Shown here piece by piece: positions 25,386-33,527 of a stretch of DNA of 64,000 nucleotides. The notes beneath the pieces were generated by a model. That model ran no database searches and was not told the origin of the DNA. It worked only from the letters and a program-made list of their open reading frames with translations. The stretch is from a virus. Position 1 is the stretch's first letter. Every line of letters starts with the position of its first letter. Where the stretch lies: positions 47,663-111,662 of IMG/VR virus record IMGVR_UViG_3300020477_001105. One strand, given 5' to 3'. The position numbers and the translations under genes are program-made.

Positions 25386-25568
25386 TTAATGCTTATGCTT
25401 ACGACCTTCAACCATTACTAGATCTTTGGCAGGAATATTCTTCTCAATACCATTGTCCCACTGAACATCATAGTATTCAACTTCACCTTGTTCATTAATA
25501 GTATGGTGAGTGACTGTCCCTACAGATTCTTTTTTAGCGTCAGACCGACGCTTTCGAACTGTTTTCCA
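25386..25568 (-). pseudogene. In-frame continuation beyond a TGA stop (SH3/KOW-like segment)
   Basis: Directly after the TGA of the 64-aa frame (25569-25571), the same frame stays open for 60 codons to a TAA at 25386. It reads WKTVRKRRSDAKKES, then 'GEVEYYDVQWDNGIEKNIPA' and 'VEGRKHKH', which looks like a small beta-barrel domain. No ATG, GTG or TTG lies near its start in this frame, so it should be translated only by readthrough, or it is a remnant separated by a nonsense mutation. Confidence 0.6.
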
Positions 25569-25763
25569 TCAGTCGTGAGATTTGTGAGAATTATCTTTGG
25601 CCTTCTCCTCGACAATGCCTTTCTGGATAAATTGTCCAGTAGACGGGCAGTACCAATGAGCTTCAACAACAACACGGTCGTAGTACTCGATAGTTCTCAA
25701 CTTAGGAGTAGAATATTCTCCTGTAAAGGGAGACATAATTTTCTTTGGTTGTACGAAATCCAT
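25569..25763 (-). CDS. Small late protein ending at a TGA inside a longer open frame
   Basis: 64 aa beginning MDFVQPKKIMSPFTGEYSTP, with 'EYYDRVVVEAHWYCPSTGQF' as a beta-rich core. A late box lies 6 nt before the ATG. The frame continues for 60 codons after the TGA, giving a 125-codon fusion if read through. No family recognised. TGA works as a normal stop elsewhere in the window (for example at 16467 and 56472). Confidence 0.65.
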   Translation of the reverse strand: MDFVQPKKIMSPFTGEYSTPKLRTIEYYDRVVVEAHWYCPSTGQFIQKGIVEEKAKDNSHKSHD

Positions 25764-25768
25764 TTTAA

Positions 25769-26131
25769 TTATTTATGCTTTTTGTTATTTTTTCTATACT
25801 GTGCCTGGCATACCATATACACATCGGTAGGTAATGGTTCAATCTCTTCTAATATTTCATTCTGCAATCCATACTCTACATCACTGCGCGGCACTGATCT
25901 AACGTGTAAATCCGGTAAAGATAGAAACATATATTGATCCTTTCGCTTCTCCATTAAAACAAAGAACTCTCCTCTATAATCACCATGAGCAACAGCATAA
26001 ACTGTCCGTTCTTTTATACTACCCTTATCGGTACCACTGGATGGTTTGTTCCAAGCCTTCTTTAAAGTCTTTATAATCGATTTTAGCAATTGAATTAAGT
26101 TTATCTGAGTTAATTGAGTACCTAAAGTCAT
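25769..26131 (-). CDS. Hypothetical protein overlapping rmlB
   Basis: 120 aa by the only ATG start, which overlaps the rmlB 3' end by 107 nt. The clearly protein-like part begins after residue 35 ('ERTVYAVAHGDYRGEFFVLM') and continues to 'VPRSDVEYGLQNEILEEIEPL' (split), a small beta domain. The true start may be a non-standard codon nearer the rmlB stop at 26025. No family recognised. Confidence 0.6.
   Translation of the reverse strand: MTLGTQLTQINLIQLLKSIIKTLKKAWNKPSSGTDKGSIKERTVYAVAHGDYRGEFFVLMEKRKDQYMFLSLPDLHVRSVPRSDVEYGLQNEILEEIEPLPTDVYMVCQAQYRKNNKKHK
25770..25777 (-). promoter_or_regulatory. Late promoter box
   Basis: CATAAATA on the minus strand, 6 nt before the ATG at 25763; it overlaps the end of the preceding gene. 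Confidence 0.7.
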
Positions 26132-26969
26132 GACCTAGCCTATCATCTACAAACTCAATCAAATCATGAGGTTTTCCGACAATATCTAAGATCAATTTGA
26201 CCATCTCTATATTCTGAATCTCTTTTCCAGATCCAATATTATATACTTCTCCCGCTTGACCGTTTTTATATACTTCATATATAGCCTTGCAGTGATCTTC
26301 TACGTAAATCCATTCTCTAACATTCTCACCCTTACCGTAGACAGGAATAGGTTTATCGTTTAATGCATTAGAAATAACTTTAGGAACTAGCTTCTCATCG
26401 TGCTGTCTGGGTCCATAATTATTACAGCATCTAGTAGTTACTACGTCTAACCCGAAAGTCTTATTAAACGATCTAACGATTAAATCCGCTGATGCCTTTG
26501 ATGCCGAATAAACATTATTAGGTTCTAGAGGGTTACTCTCTTTAAATGACGGGTCGTCTAAGCCTAATGCACCATATACTTCATCGGTTGATACATGAAC
26601 AAACCTAGGCACATTATACTCTCTCGCTTTTTGTAAAAGATTAAACGTTCCATATACATTAGCATCGATAAAAATCTCCGGACCAGTGATACTATTATCT
26701 ACGTGGCTCTCAGCGGCAAAGTGAAATATAGCCTTCACATTCTCACCATTAAGTGCATCGGCTATGACGCTCTTACTAGTAGCTAAATCACAACACGTAA
26801 CAACAACCCTGTTATCTTTATAATTTTTTTGTAAGATGTTACCGATATCAGCAGCATATGTCATCTTGTCGAGCACATGAACAGTACCATCCGTATGGTC
26901 ACACAAGTAATTGACAAAATTACTCCCGATAAAACCACAACCACCTGTTACGATATAATCACGCGTCAT
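26025..26969 (-). CDS. rmlB: dTDP-glucose 4,6-dehydratase (RmlB)
   Basis: 314 aa. It converts dTDP-glucose to dTDP-4-keto-6-deoxyglucose. NAD-binding motif 'GGCGFIGSNF' (G-x-x-G-x-x-G), 'HFAAESHVDNSI' and 'HVSTDEVYGAL' (Thr/Asp/Glu catalytic set) and 'YSASKASAD' (Y-x-x-x-K) are all present. Start overlaps the rmlA stop by 11 nt. With RmlA and the RmlD-like gene it provides a deoxysugar nucleotide, probably for glycosylating virion proteins or changing the host surface. Confidence 0.95.
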   Translation of the reverse strand: MTRDYIVTGGCGFIGSNFVNYLCDHTDGTVHVLDKMTYAADIGNILQKNYKDNRVVVTCCDLATSKSVIADALNGENVKAIFHFAAESHVDNSITGPEIFIDANVYGTFNLLQKAREYNVPRFVHVSTDEVYGALGLDDPSFKESNPLEPNNVYSASKASADLIVRSFNKTFGLDVVTTRCCNNYGPRQHDEKLVPKVISNALNDKPIPVYGKGENVREWIYVEDHCKAIYEVYKNGQAGEVYNIGSGKEIQNIEMVKLILDIVGKPHDLIEFVDDRLGHDFRYSINSDKLNSIAKIDYKDFKEGLEQTIQWYR

Positions 26970-27858
26970 ATTTTCTCTCCAAATATGTTCTATATTGACA
27001 ATTAGGCAGTGAAGAGATTACATTACAAAATTGGTTATAGCTAATAAATTCTTTTTTATAGGCGATCTCCTCAACACAACCAATCATCAACCCTGTTCTA
27101 GATTGAATGGATTTTACAAACATCGACGCTTCGAACATAGCTTCTGGTGCACCGGTATCAAACCAAGCAGCGCTATCTCTAAGCAACTTAACCTTTAGTT
27201 TTTTATCCTTGATGTAAAGGTTATTTAAATCCGTAATTTCAAGTTCACCTCTAGGTGAGGGTTTAAGAGAGCGTGCCTTGCTCACAGCAGAAGAATCATA
27301 AAAATATAACCCTGGTACGGCATAATTAGACTTAGGGTTTGCTGGTTTCTCCTCAATACCTTTAACTCTAACATTTCTCTCATACATGTCAGATGGTCGC
27401 TCAAAATCGACAACACCGTATTCTTCCGGGTTAGCCACCCTATATCCGAACACGCAATTTTCATTCATCTTACTAATGTACATTAAGTCCTTATAGAAAT
27501 CCTCTCCGTAAAAGATATTATCACCCAGTGCTAATGCACACGGGTCACCTTTAAGAAATCCAACGTTCTCAGCAATTAAAAATGCTTCTGCAATGCCATT
27601 AGGTACGTCTTGTGTTGCGTACTCAATATTCATACCCCAGTCATTACCATTACCCAGAGTGCTATTAAACTGTAATATCTGATCAGGCGATGATATAATT
27701 AATACATCTCTGATGACAGCTGACATCAAGGACGCTAGCGGATAATAAATCATAGGCTTATCATACACTGGCAATAGCTGCTTATTGACACCAGCGGTCA
27801 TAGGATACAACCTCGTACCCTTTCCGCCTGCTAGAATGATTCCTTTTCTGTAACCCAT
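26959..27858 (-). CDS. rmlA: Glucose-1-phosphate thymidylyltransferase (RmlA)
   Basis: 299 aa, normal length. It couples dTTP to glucose-1-phosphate. The signature 'GIILAGGKGTRLYPMT' (G-G-x-G-T-R-L) is followed by 'KQLLPVYDKPMIYYPL', and 'ALALGDNIFYGEDF' supplies the metal-binding Asp. 'LEITDLNNLYI' is also typical. The stop of the RmlD-like gene is 1 nt upstream. Confidence 0.95.
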   Translation of the reverse strand: MGYRKGIILAGGKGTRLYPMTAGVNKQLLPVYDKPMIYYPLASLMSAVIRDVLIISSPDQILQFNSTLGNGNDWGMNIEYATQDVPNGIAEAFLIAENVGFLKGDPCALALGDNIFYGEDFYKDLMYISKMNENCVFGYRVANPEEYGVVDFERPSDMYERNVRVKGIEEKPANPKSNYAVPGLYFYDSSAVSKARSLKPSPRGELEITDLNNLYIKDKKLKVKLLRDSAAWFDTGAPEAMFEASMFVKSIQSRTGLMIGCVEEIAYKKEFISYNQFCNVISSLPNCQYRTYLERKYDA

Positions 27859-27859
27859 T

Positions 27860-28765
27860 TTAAAATGTTCCTACACCACCGATACCATATTTTAATTCCA
27901 TATCATACTTCATGCCCATAACACACTGATTTAGAGCATACTGTACTGATGGGAGTTTAATTCCGTATTTAGATAGTTTATCAGTGCTAAGTGTACAATT
28001 AGACCGCTTACATGCTAAATCTAAATCTTGCTCTTTGACTTTAGTCCAATCTGCATACCCCATTCCATGCTTTCTTAAAACATCCAATATACCGTGAATA
28101 TTAATCTTACCTTCATTGACTACATTGAAAATACCGGGTGGAATTTCGTGCCTATTTTCACATATCTTCTCTACAACCGTACACAAGTCTTCTACTCGCG
28201 TAATAGAGTTAACAGCGTCAATAACACGCTTGTATTTTCTCAATTTCACTAGTAGATTCTTATCGTGATCCTTACCGATAACAGGCATTCGAATTCTTAA
28301 CGTGTAGCAATCCATGTCCTTTAAAAGTAGCTCACCGGCATGTTTCGAGCGACTGTAAAAACTGCTGTCGTTATTATATACACCGAAATTAGGTACATCT
28401 TCCTCAGTAAAGTCTTGGTCTCCTTGATAGATACACCCGCTAGAAATATGAATTACAGGTGTTCCGAAGTGTTCATTAATAAGGCGAGTTGTTCTAGCAG
28501 GAGCTACTACGTTGTATAACCAGCAATCTTCTTTATTAGATTCACAACCATCAACATTTGGGGAACCTGTATACCCGGAACAATTCACTACCACATCATA
28601 AGCAGGATTGGCTTCACTTAGAAAATGTCTGAGAGATTTAGCACCATTACCAGTCAAAGCGTAATCAACATCTCTTTGTGTGATTAAATCCGTGTTATGG
28701 TAGTCTGATAAATGACGGTGTACGGCCTGGCCGATGAATCCTCCACCTAATACTAATAACTTCAT
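27860..28765 (-). CDS. RmlD-like NAD(P)-dependent sugar-nucleotide reductase
   Basis: 301 aa of the extended short-chain dehydrogenase fold: 'LVLGGGFIGQAVHRHL', 'DVVVNCSGYTGSPNVDGCES', 'VIHISSGCIYQGD' (catalytic Ser/Thr) and 'YSRSKHAGELLLK' (Y-x-x-x-K). The pattern is that of dTDP-4-dehydrorhamnose reductases, although no RmlC epimerase gene is seen here. Without RmlC the product might be another 6-deoxyhexose such as 6-deoxytalose or fucose. First gene of the Rml group. Confidence 0.85.
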   Translation of the reverse strand: MKLLVLGGGFIGQAVHRHLSDYHNTDLITQRDVDYALTGNGAKSLRHFLSEANPAYDVVVNCSGYTGSPNVDGCESNKEDCWLYNVVAPARTTRLINEHFGTPVIHISSGCIYQGDQDFTEEDVPNFGVYNNDSSFYSRSKHAGELLLKDMDCYTLRIRMPVIGKDHDKNLLVKLRKYKRVIDAVNSITRVEDLCTVVEKICENRHEIPPGIFNVVNEGKINIHGILDVLRKHGMGYADWTKVKEQDLDLACKRSNCTLSTDKLSKYGIKLPSVQYALNQCVMGMKYDMELKYGIGGVGTF

Positions 28766-28781
28766 GCTATAATATTAACAC

Positions 28782-29201
28782 CTATAGTTCGAATTCTCCA
28801 CCCGGAGGGAAGGGCGGAGGCTTGGCCATAGAAAATACATACTTCTGAAGAGCGACACTCAAAGCATCGTAATCCTTGTCAGTCTTACCTTGAGTTACCT
28901 GTACTAGCTCACCATCCATGTCATAACCTAGCACAATATATGCAGACATATATTCATCTATTAGACTACATAATTGCTTTTTATTTTTCCTTCTACGACG
29001 ACCAGCTGAATCTTCTAATCCAAAAAATAATGCTTCTAGACCCTTACTTATACCTTCCGGCTTATACTGGCCATTGTTATTACCACTAACCTTTTTAGAA
29101 GCTGATTTCTTAGCAGCTGGCTTTTTTGGTGCTACTTTCTTACGGGTACGCTTAGCCGGCTTTTTAGGCTCGTCTGGTTCAGGATGATCGCTTTTTACCA
29201 T
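28782..29201 (-). CDS. Basic-tailed late protein (histone H1-like N-terminus)
   Basis: 139 aa. Residues 1-45 are Lys/Pro/Ala/Ser-rich in an H1-like way (KPAKRTRKKVAPKKPAAKK), then 'GLEALFFGLEDSAGRRRRKN' and a helix 'KQLCSLIDEYMSAYIVLGYD'. The tail likely binds nucleic acid. A late box lies 6 nt upstream of the ATG. Function unknown. Confidence 0.75.
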   Translation of the reverse strand: MVKSDHPEPDEPKKPAKRTRKKVAPKKPAAKKSASKKVSGNNNGQYKPEGISKGLEALFFGLEDSAGRRRRKNKKQLCSLIDEYMSAYIVLGYDMDGELVQVTQGKTDKDYDALSVALQKYVFSMAKPPPFPPGGEFEL

Positions 29202-29532
29202 TTGAATTATTTAGTGTAGATTCTCGACCGATAACGTTATATTCGGCTAAATAGCTTATAACAACTTCCATGGAGTCAGTACTAACTTTAAAATTCTTAG
29301 GCAGTGATTTACCACCATCATTGAATTCATATAACCCTCTACCACTAAACTCCTCGTCCTTATAGCATGTGACAAAAACAGATTCATGATAAGGGTTTAG
29401 CATAACAGTCCATCTTCTATCATCTTCATCCCCATATCTATCAAATAATCTGCACGCATAATAGCCGTTATCTCTAAGCCTCTTGAGAAAGTAGCTTTGA
29501 TTTGTTATTTTATTTTTAGGCATGGTCTTCAC
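29179..29532 (-). CDS. Hypothetical protein after the sliding clamp
   Basis: 117 aa from a GTG at 29532 that overlaps the clamp stop (GTGA), or 114 aa from the ATG at 29523. Aromatic and charged: 'YFLKRLRDNGYYACRLFDRY' and 'RRWTVMLNPYHESVFVTCYK'. No family recognised. Overlaps the next gene by 23 nt. Confidence 0.75.
   Translation of the reverse strand: MKTMPKNKITNQSYFLKRLRDNGYYACRLFDRYGDEDDRRWTVMLNPYHESVFVTCYKDEEFSGRGLYEFNDGGKSLPKNFKVSTDSMEVVISYLAEYNVIGRESTLNNSNGKKRSS
29208..29215 (-). promoter_or_regulatory. Late promoter box
   Basis: ACTAAATA on the minus strand, 6 nt before the ATG at 29201; located inside the end of the preceding gene. Confidence 0.65.
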
Positions 29533-30272
29533 TTACTCAATCCAGATACGATATATGTCATCTTTACATCATTAGTATTAACCTCGAAAGTAAGGACATT
29601 CAACTCAGTATTAACATATACGGCAACCTCTTCACATCTAGTTCCTGCCAATACACGAATTGTTTCAAAGCTTATAGGTAGCGGTTCAGTTATCTCGTCA
29701 CCATATATGCCATTACACAATTTCATACAAAAGCTATCAACGTTATGACGCTCTTTATCGTCAATCTCTGCATATACTTCACCATTCTTTGAGAACAGAT
29801 ACACTTTATTGATATCTAAGGCAAATGATCCATTCTTAATCAAATTTATCAATGATGTATAAGGTACTTTAAATGAAGCGTTGTAATTCTTAACAGTCTG
29901 CTTAATCTTATCAACACTAACCGGTGGGGCGGACAGAATACCATCATCTAATAAATGATATTTAAATCTTACGTCACTAGAACTATACTTGATGTGGTTA
30001 GATTCAAGTTCTAAAGATATATTATCCTTTTCAATGCATTGCAGAATCTTAATCAACCTATTAAGATCTGGTAAGTTGAAGATATGAGTGCCCTCTACTT
30101 CTTCACACTCTACATCATACTGACCATATAAAATAACAGTATTATCAGCTGCTGACATAAGAGTACTAAACCCTTTATTAGTCAATTTAAGAATACAGCT
30201 ATCGTTAATCTTACTAACAGGGCTTAGAAACTTATTAACGAAGTCAGGCTTATTTCTTATCTTTAGGATCAT
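29529..30272 (-). CDS. 45: Sliding clamp gp45
   Basis: 247 aa (T4 gp45 228). The trimeric ring tethers DNA polymerase and, in T4, activates late transcription with gp55 and gp33. Typical features are 'ILKLTNKGFSTLMSAADNTV', 'EVEGTHIFNLPDLNRLIKIL', 'SSSDVRFKYHLLDDG' and the final 'VLTFEVNTNDVKMTYIVSGL', matching the gp45 domain order. Start overlaps the upstream gene by 23 nt. Clamp-loader genes 44/62 are not in this window. Confidence 0.88.
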   Translation of the reverse strand: MILKIRNKPDFVNKFLSPVSKINDSCILKLTNKGFSTLMSAADNTVILYGQYDVECEEVEGTHIFNLPDLNRLIKILQCIEKDNISLELESNHIKYSSSDVRFKYHLLDDGILSAPPVSVDKIKQTVKNYNASFKVPYTSLINLIKNGSFALDINKVYLFSKNGEVYAEIDDKERHNVDSFCMKLCNGIYGDEITEPLPISFETIRVLAGTRCEEVAVYVNTELNVLTFEVNTNDVKMTYIVSGLSK

Positions 30273-30744
30273 CTAATCTAAGTGTAATCTGTTTTACACG
30301 ACCTTCAACACCTTTTTCCATGAACTTACTAAACTTTTTATCTAAGGCTCCAAGCTTAGTCAGTGTATCACTGATGTCACTTAATGTCTTTTCAATATTA
30401 GTCAGTCTTTCCTCTACGTTTGGAGGTAGTGTAATATGAGCCTGCACGGCCTGTTGCGGTGGTGCGACATATTGCACTTGCTGCGGTGGTGCAGCCTGAG
30501 GAATCATGTCTTGAGGGTTTACATATTGTGGTTGTGGTTGTGGTTGAGATGGTGGAGGAGGTGGCAGTGCTCCCTCAGCCTGTGCTTGCTGTACATGTGT
30601 CTTCAGAAAGGACTTAGCATCAAAATTACCTGCCTTAAGGCTTTCCGCCTCGGAGACCATATTTTCTTTCTGCTCATTAACAAACGCATTAGTGTGCGCT
30701 GCTAATGCCGCCACAGCCTCTAAGTCTTTCAGTGGATCCCCCAT
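30250..30744 (-). CDS. Hypothetical Pro/Gln-rich linker protein between gp32 and gp45
   Basis: 164 aa. An N-terminal helix (LEAVAALAAHTNAFVNEQKE) leads into a Pro/Gln/Ala-rich linker (about 60-105), then a coiled coil 'VEERLTNIEKTLSDISDTLT' and a basic 'GRVKQITLRLDDPKDKK' end. The spacing of 3 nt to gp32 and overlap with the clamp suggest a replisome-associated scaffold. No family recognised. Confidence 0.7.
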   Translation of the reverse strand: MGDPLKDLEAVAALAAHTNAFVNEQKENMVSEAESLKAGNFDAKSFLKTHVQQAQAEGALPPPPPSQPQPQPQYVNPQDMIPQAAPPQQVQYVAPPQQAVQAHITLPPNVEERLTNIEKTLSDISDTLTKLGALDKKFSKFMEKGVEGRVKQITLRLDDPKDKK

Positions 30745-30747
30745 GTA

Positions 30748-31608
30748 TTAGTCTCCTAATCCATCGAGTAGCTCTTTGACCTTGTCATCATCCAGCGGAT
30801 CGACTTCAACCTCATCAGGTACACTTACTGTCTCAGCCTTTACAGTTTTTCTAGGCTTTTCCTCTTTAGGTTCAGGGTTCCAGGCTTCCTCGACACCTCC
30901 CTTCTTGCAATGAAAGTGCTCGTCAAGCATAGCCTTGAGCTCATCACTACTCTTAATAGTAAATACAGTCTCAAGATCATGAGCTCCACGGTACACCTTA
31001 TCGATATCATCTTCTTCCAGATTAATATCAGATGGAGGAGCGAACCTAGATGATACATACGTCGGATATTCCCCCTGTCTCTCTACTTTAATCTTAAAGC
31101 TACAACCCTTAGAGGATAAATCAAAAATTCTAGGACCGAAATCATCAGCATCCTCACCCTCAATCGCTTCTACGATAATCTTATGTAGTTGTCTACCAAA
31201 GCGCAACAGCTTAACTTGACCGTTATTGTCAGGATTGCGAGGATCATCAACAACATATACGTTCGCTAACCAATTTTCACGACGAAGAATTTTCTCAGCC
31301 TTAGACTTCTCTTCATCAGTACCATGCTTCAGCAACGAGTACTTAGCAGTTGCAATAGGATCGGTCTCACCGAACGTTTGTGGGCTCACTGCGGAAATAA
31401 ACTGGCCAGTGGCGAAACTCTCCCAAGAATGAGAGTAATAGTTAAAAAACGTCTTTCCGGGGTCTTCGATATTAGGAACAAACCTAACAACATAAGTATT
31501 ACCGGGCTCGAGTCTCATAATCTCCTTATAAGTGCTATTCGAAGAAGTAGTCTTAGTCATGGCACTCTTAATTTGATCAAACATGCTTTGTGTGTATGTA
31601 GTTGACAT
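30748..31608 (-). CDS. 32: Single-stranded DNA-binding protein gp32
   Basis: 286 aa (T4 gp32 301). It coats ssDNA in replication, repair and recombination. The core has 'VVRFVPNIEDPGKTFFNYY', 'LANVYVVDDPRNPDNNGQVK' and 'LLRFGRQLHKIIVEAI', the gp32 family order, and 'FKIKVERQGEYPTYVSSRF'. The C-terminus is acidic (DPLDDDKVKELLDGLGD), as needed for protein contacts. The zinc ligands of T4 gp32 are not obvious here. Next to a gp59-like gene, as in T4. Confidence 0.9.
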   Translation of the reverse strand: MSTTYTQSMFDQIKSAMTKTTSSNSTYKEIMRLEPGNTYVVRFVPNIEDPGKTFFNYYSHSWESFATGQFISAVSPQTFGETDPIATAKYSLLKHGTDEEKSKAEKILRRENWLANVYVVDDPRNPDNNGQVKLLRFGRQLHKIIVEAIEGEDADDFGPRIFDLSSKGCSFKIKVERQGEYPTYVSSRFAPPSDINLEEDDIDKVYRGAHDLETVFTIKSSDELKAMLDEHFHCKKGGVEEAWNPEPKEEKPRKTVKAETVSVPDEVEVDPLDDDKVKELLDGLGD

Positions 31609-31615
31609 ATTAGTA

Positions 31616-32299
31616 TTATTGATTTTCTTTATTTTGATTTATTATAGTATCTTCTTTGTGTTTAAGCAACAGTTTTTTAATCTGATTAGCACATTGTTTG
31701 GCAATCCTTTTAGCCTTTTTCGAGCTGTAAAATCTAGTTCGATGCAAAGGCACATCTGATGCATACTTACCAATAGTAAACTCTAATCTGTCATTATCAA
31801 CTGTTGAAATTATATTTTCGAAATCATCTATTCCGAATAGCGCTGCTATGTAGACGTCGTGATTCCGTATATGTAAAATGAACGTGTTCAAGTCGTTAGT
31901 CATATGCTGCAAATATTCGTCTAGACACATATTATTCTGTTTGCAAAACTTAAAAATATACATATATGTATTTTTTATATCTTCGATTCTGTTATCAGGA
32001 GAGGATGAATCTTGTTTTGCCATATACATAGAGTATATTTTAATGGCTTTTGGAGAAGTGTAGAATTTTAGATCAAACTCAACATCGTCCGGGTATAGCT
32101 CATAAGGTGCATTAAAGAAGTCATTCCACTTAATGTTAGTGTGTTTGGCAAAGAGCCTAACCAATCTACGAACGTATGTATGCTTATCTGTATCTACAAA
32201 GCTATCGAAATTTTTACGAATTTTATATGGTACACCCTTTCGGGTGCGGTTAATTCTTAAATACGTGTTATACACGTTTTTTTCTTCGTTTGTTACCAC
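31616..32299 (-). CDS. Putative helicase loader gp59-like
   Basis: 227 aa (T4 gp59 217), starting at GTG. Helical and basic. 'RIEDIKNTYMYIFKFCKQNN' and 'LNTFILHIRNHDVYIAALFG' recall the central helices of gp59, and the order gp59-gp32 in the direction of transcription matches T4 (33-59-32). gp59 loads gp41 helicase onto gp32-coated forks. The identity is moderate, based on helix pattern, size and synteny. Confidence 0.55.
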   Translation of the reverse strand: MVTNEEKNVYNTYLRINRTRKGVPYKIRKNFDSFVDTDKHTYVRRLVRLFAKHTNIKWNDFFNAPYELYPDDVEFDLKFYTSPKAIKIYSMYMAKQDSSSPDNRIEDIKNTYMYIFKFCKQNNMCLDEYLQHMTNDLNTFILHIRNHDVYIAALFGIDDFENIISTVDNDRLEFTIGKYASDVPLHRTRFYSSKKAKRIAKQCANQIKKLLLKHKEDTIINQNKENQ

Positions 32300-32597
32300 G
32301 TTTTTTTGGTGTCTTATATGTTGCGTTAAGATATTTTTTGATGTACTTACTCTTATGCAAAGAACTATCGTAATCTAGAAACGATTTAAATGCTTCATAG
32401 TCGGTATCAAAATCAGCCATATCCTTATACAGCTTTTTTACTTTATCTTCCTTCAACAATAATAAGAAAATATTTGGTAAATTCAACTTTTTATTATGAA
32501 CTATGCACAAAAACGAACAAAAATTGAGAAATAAATCCTTGAGCTCTTCCTCACATACACGCACGCTAGGGTTTGGATTTATCGATGAAGGTTTCAT
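32268..32597 (-). CDS. Hypothetical protein at the gene 33 position
   Basis: 109 aa. Helical, with 'LKDLFLNFCSFLCIVHNKKL' and a very basic end 'KTPKKRGNKRRKKRV'. T4 has gp33 (112 aa, late-transcription coactivator) in this slot, upstream of 59 and 32. I see no sequence likeness to gp33, so only position and size suggest a link. Overlaps neighbours by 4 and 32 nt. Confidence 0.65.
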   Translation of the reverse strand: MKPSSINPNPSVRVCEEELKDLFLNFCSFLCIVHNKKLNLPNIFLLLLKEDKVKKLYKDMADFDTDYEAFKSFLDYDSSLHKSKYIKKYLNATYKTPKKRGNKRRKKRV

Positions 32598-33517
32598 GGT
32601 ACTGGTTTAAACAATTTAGTAAACTGTAAAAATTTACTACCGATCGACCCACCGGCTGCATATTTGTGTCCACCTCCTTCATCTGACAATTTTTGAGCTA
32701 ATTGTGATAGGTCTAAATCCACGCTTTTATTCTTCCTAAAACTAACCTTATTAGATTTTAAATTTACAACAAGACCTACGTCAGCTCTGTTGTCTTTAAT
32801 AATATGTTCCGCAACTTCGTTTATACAATCACTGGCGAAAGTAGAAACGAACTTATACGTTTTCTTTTTAATAGGTATGTCTGCAGCGTGTATTTGCAAT
32901 TCCGACTTTATAGAGTTTAACTTATTATGATAGAATTGTATGATAGCATTTTGGTCTTTAGTGAACCCGCTAAACCCGTCACCGAAGTCATTTATAAATT
33001 TACGTAGCCTGTCACCTTGGTAGTTTCTAAACAAAAAATTTAACGATAGTGTATCTTTCAGAGCTAATTTATAGCAATCATAATCATCGGCTAATAGTAA
33101 TAAGTGCTTTTGCTGGTCAGTCAATTTATTATCAACTTTTTTATGTAGAAGATTGTATATATGCTTACAGCAGCTAGATTGCTCATTAATAAACGTCTTA
33201 GCCTTCTTATACTTATGCTTATTCTCTACGTGGGAAGTATGATGGTCTATAATTACAACGTTCGGTAGATCAATTAGGTCTATGCAGTCCGATGTGTCTA
33301 AATCAAACACATATATTTGATCGTATTTTTTAGGGTTATTAGTTTTTAGCCAATTTGAAAACGCGGGCCTGCAATCATTAACTCTGACCGTAGAATACGG
33401 TATATCACTATGACCGGTTAACCAGCTAAACACCAGATAACTCATAGACCCGTCCAAATCTATATCTGTAAAGACAAACTTTTTCTTCAAGAGAAAAGTA
33501 TTTACATCCAAATCCAC
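32594..33517 (-). CDS. DHH-family phosphoesterase (NrnA/RecJ-like)
   Basis: 307 aa, starting at GTG. An N-terminal DHH domain has 'TDIDLDGSMSY' (metal-binding Asp cluster) and 'VVIIDHHTSH' with the D-H-H motif at residues 91-93. The C-terminal DHHA1 domain has 'SDEGGGHKYAAGGSIG'. Such enzymes cleave short oligonucleotides or cyclic dinucleotides; a role in degrading nanoRNA or host signals is possible. It lies between helicase and the gp33-slot gene. Confidence 0.88.
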   Translation of the reverse strand: MDLDVNTFLLKKKFVFTDIDLDGSMSYLVFSWLTGHSDIPYSTVRVNDCRPAFSNWLKTNNPKKYDQIYVFDLDTSDCIDLIDLPNVVIIDHHTSHVENKHKYKKAKTFINEQSSCCKHIYNLLHKKVDNKLTDQQKHLLLLADDYDCYKLALKDTLSLNFLFRNYQGDRLRKFINDFGDGFSGFTKDQNAIIQFYHNKLNSIKSELQIHAADIPIKKKTYKFVSTFASDCINEVAEHIIKDNRADVGLVVNLKSNKVSFRKNKSVDLDLSQLAQKLSDEGGGHKYAAGGSIGSKFLQFTKLFKPVP

Positions 33518-33527
33518 AATATTACAG

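Noticed and set aside
25488-25937. 149-aa plus-strand frame over the interrupted minus-strand gene
   Set aside because: Cys/Phe/Ser-rich shadow frame crossing three minus-strand genes; no support for expression.
28766-28781. TATTAT-like element just before the RmlD-like gene
   Set aside because: No acceptable -35 at 16-18 nt and the gap to the previous stop is only 16 nt; probably co-transcribed.
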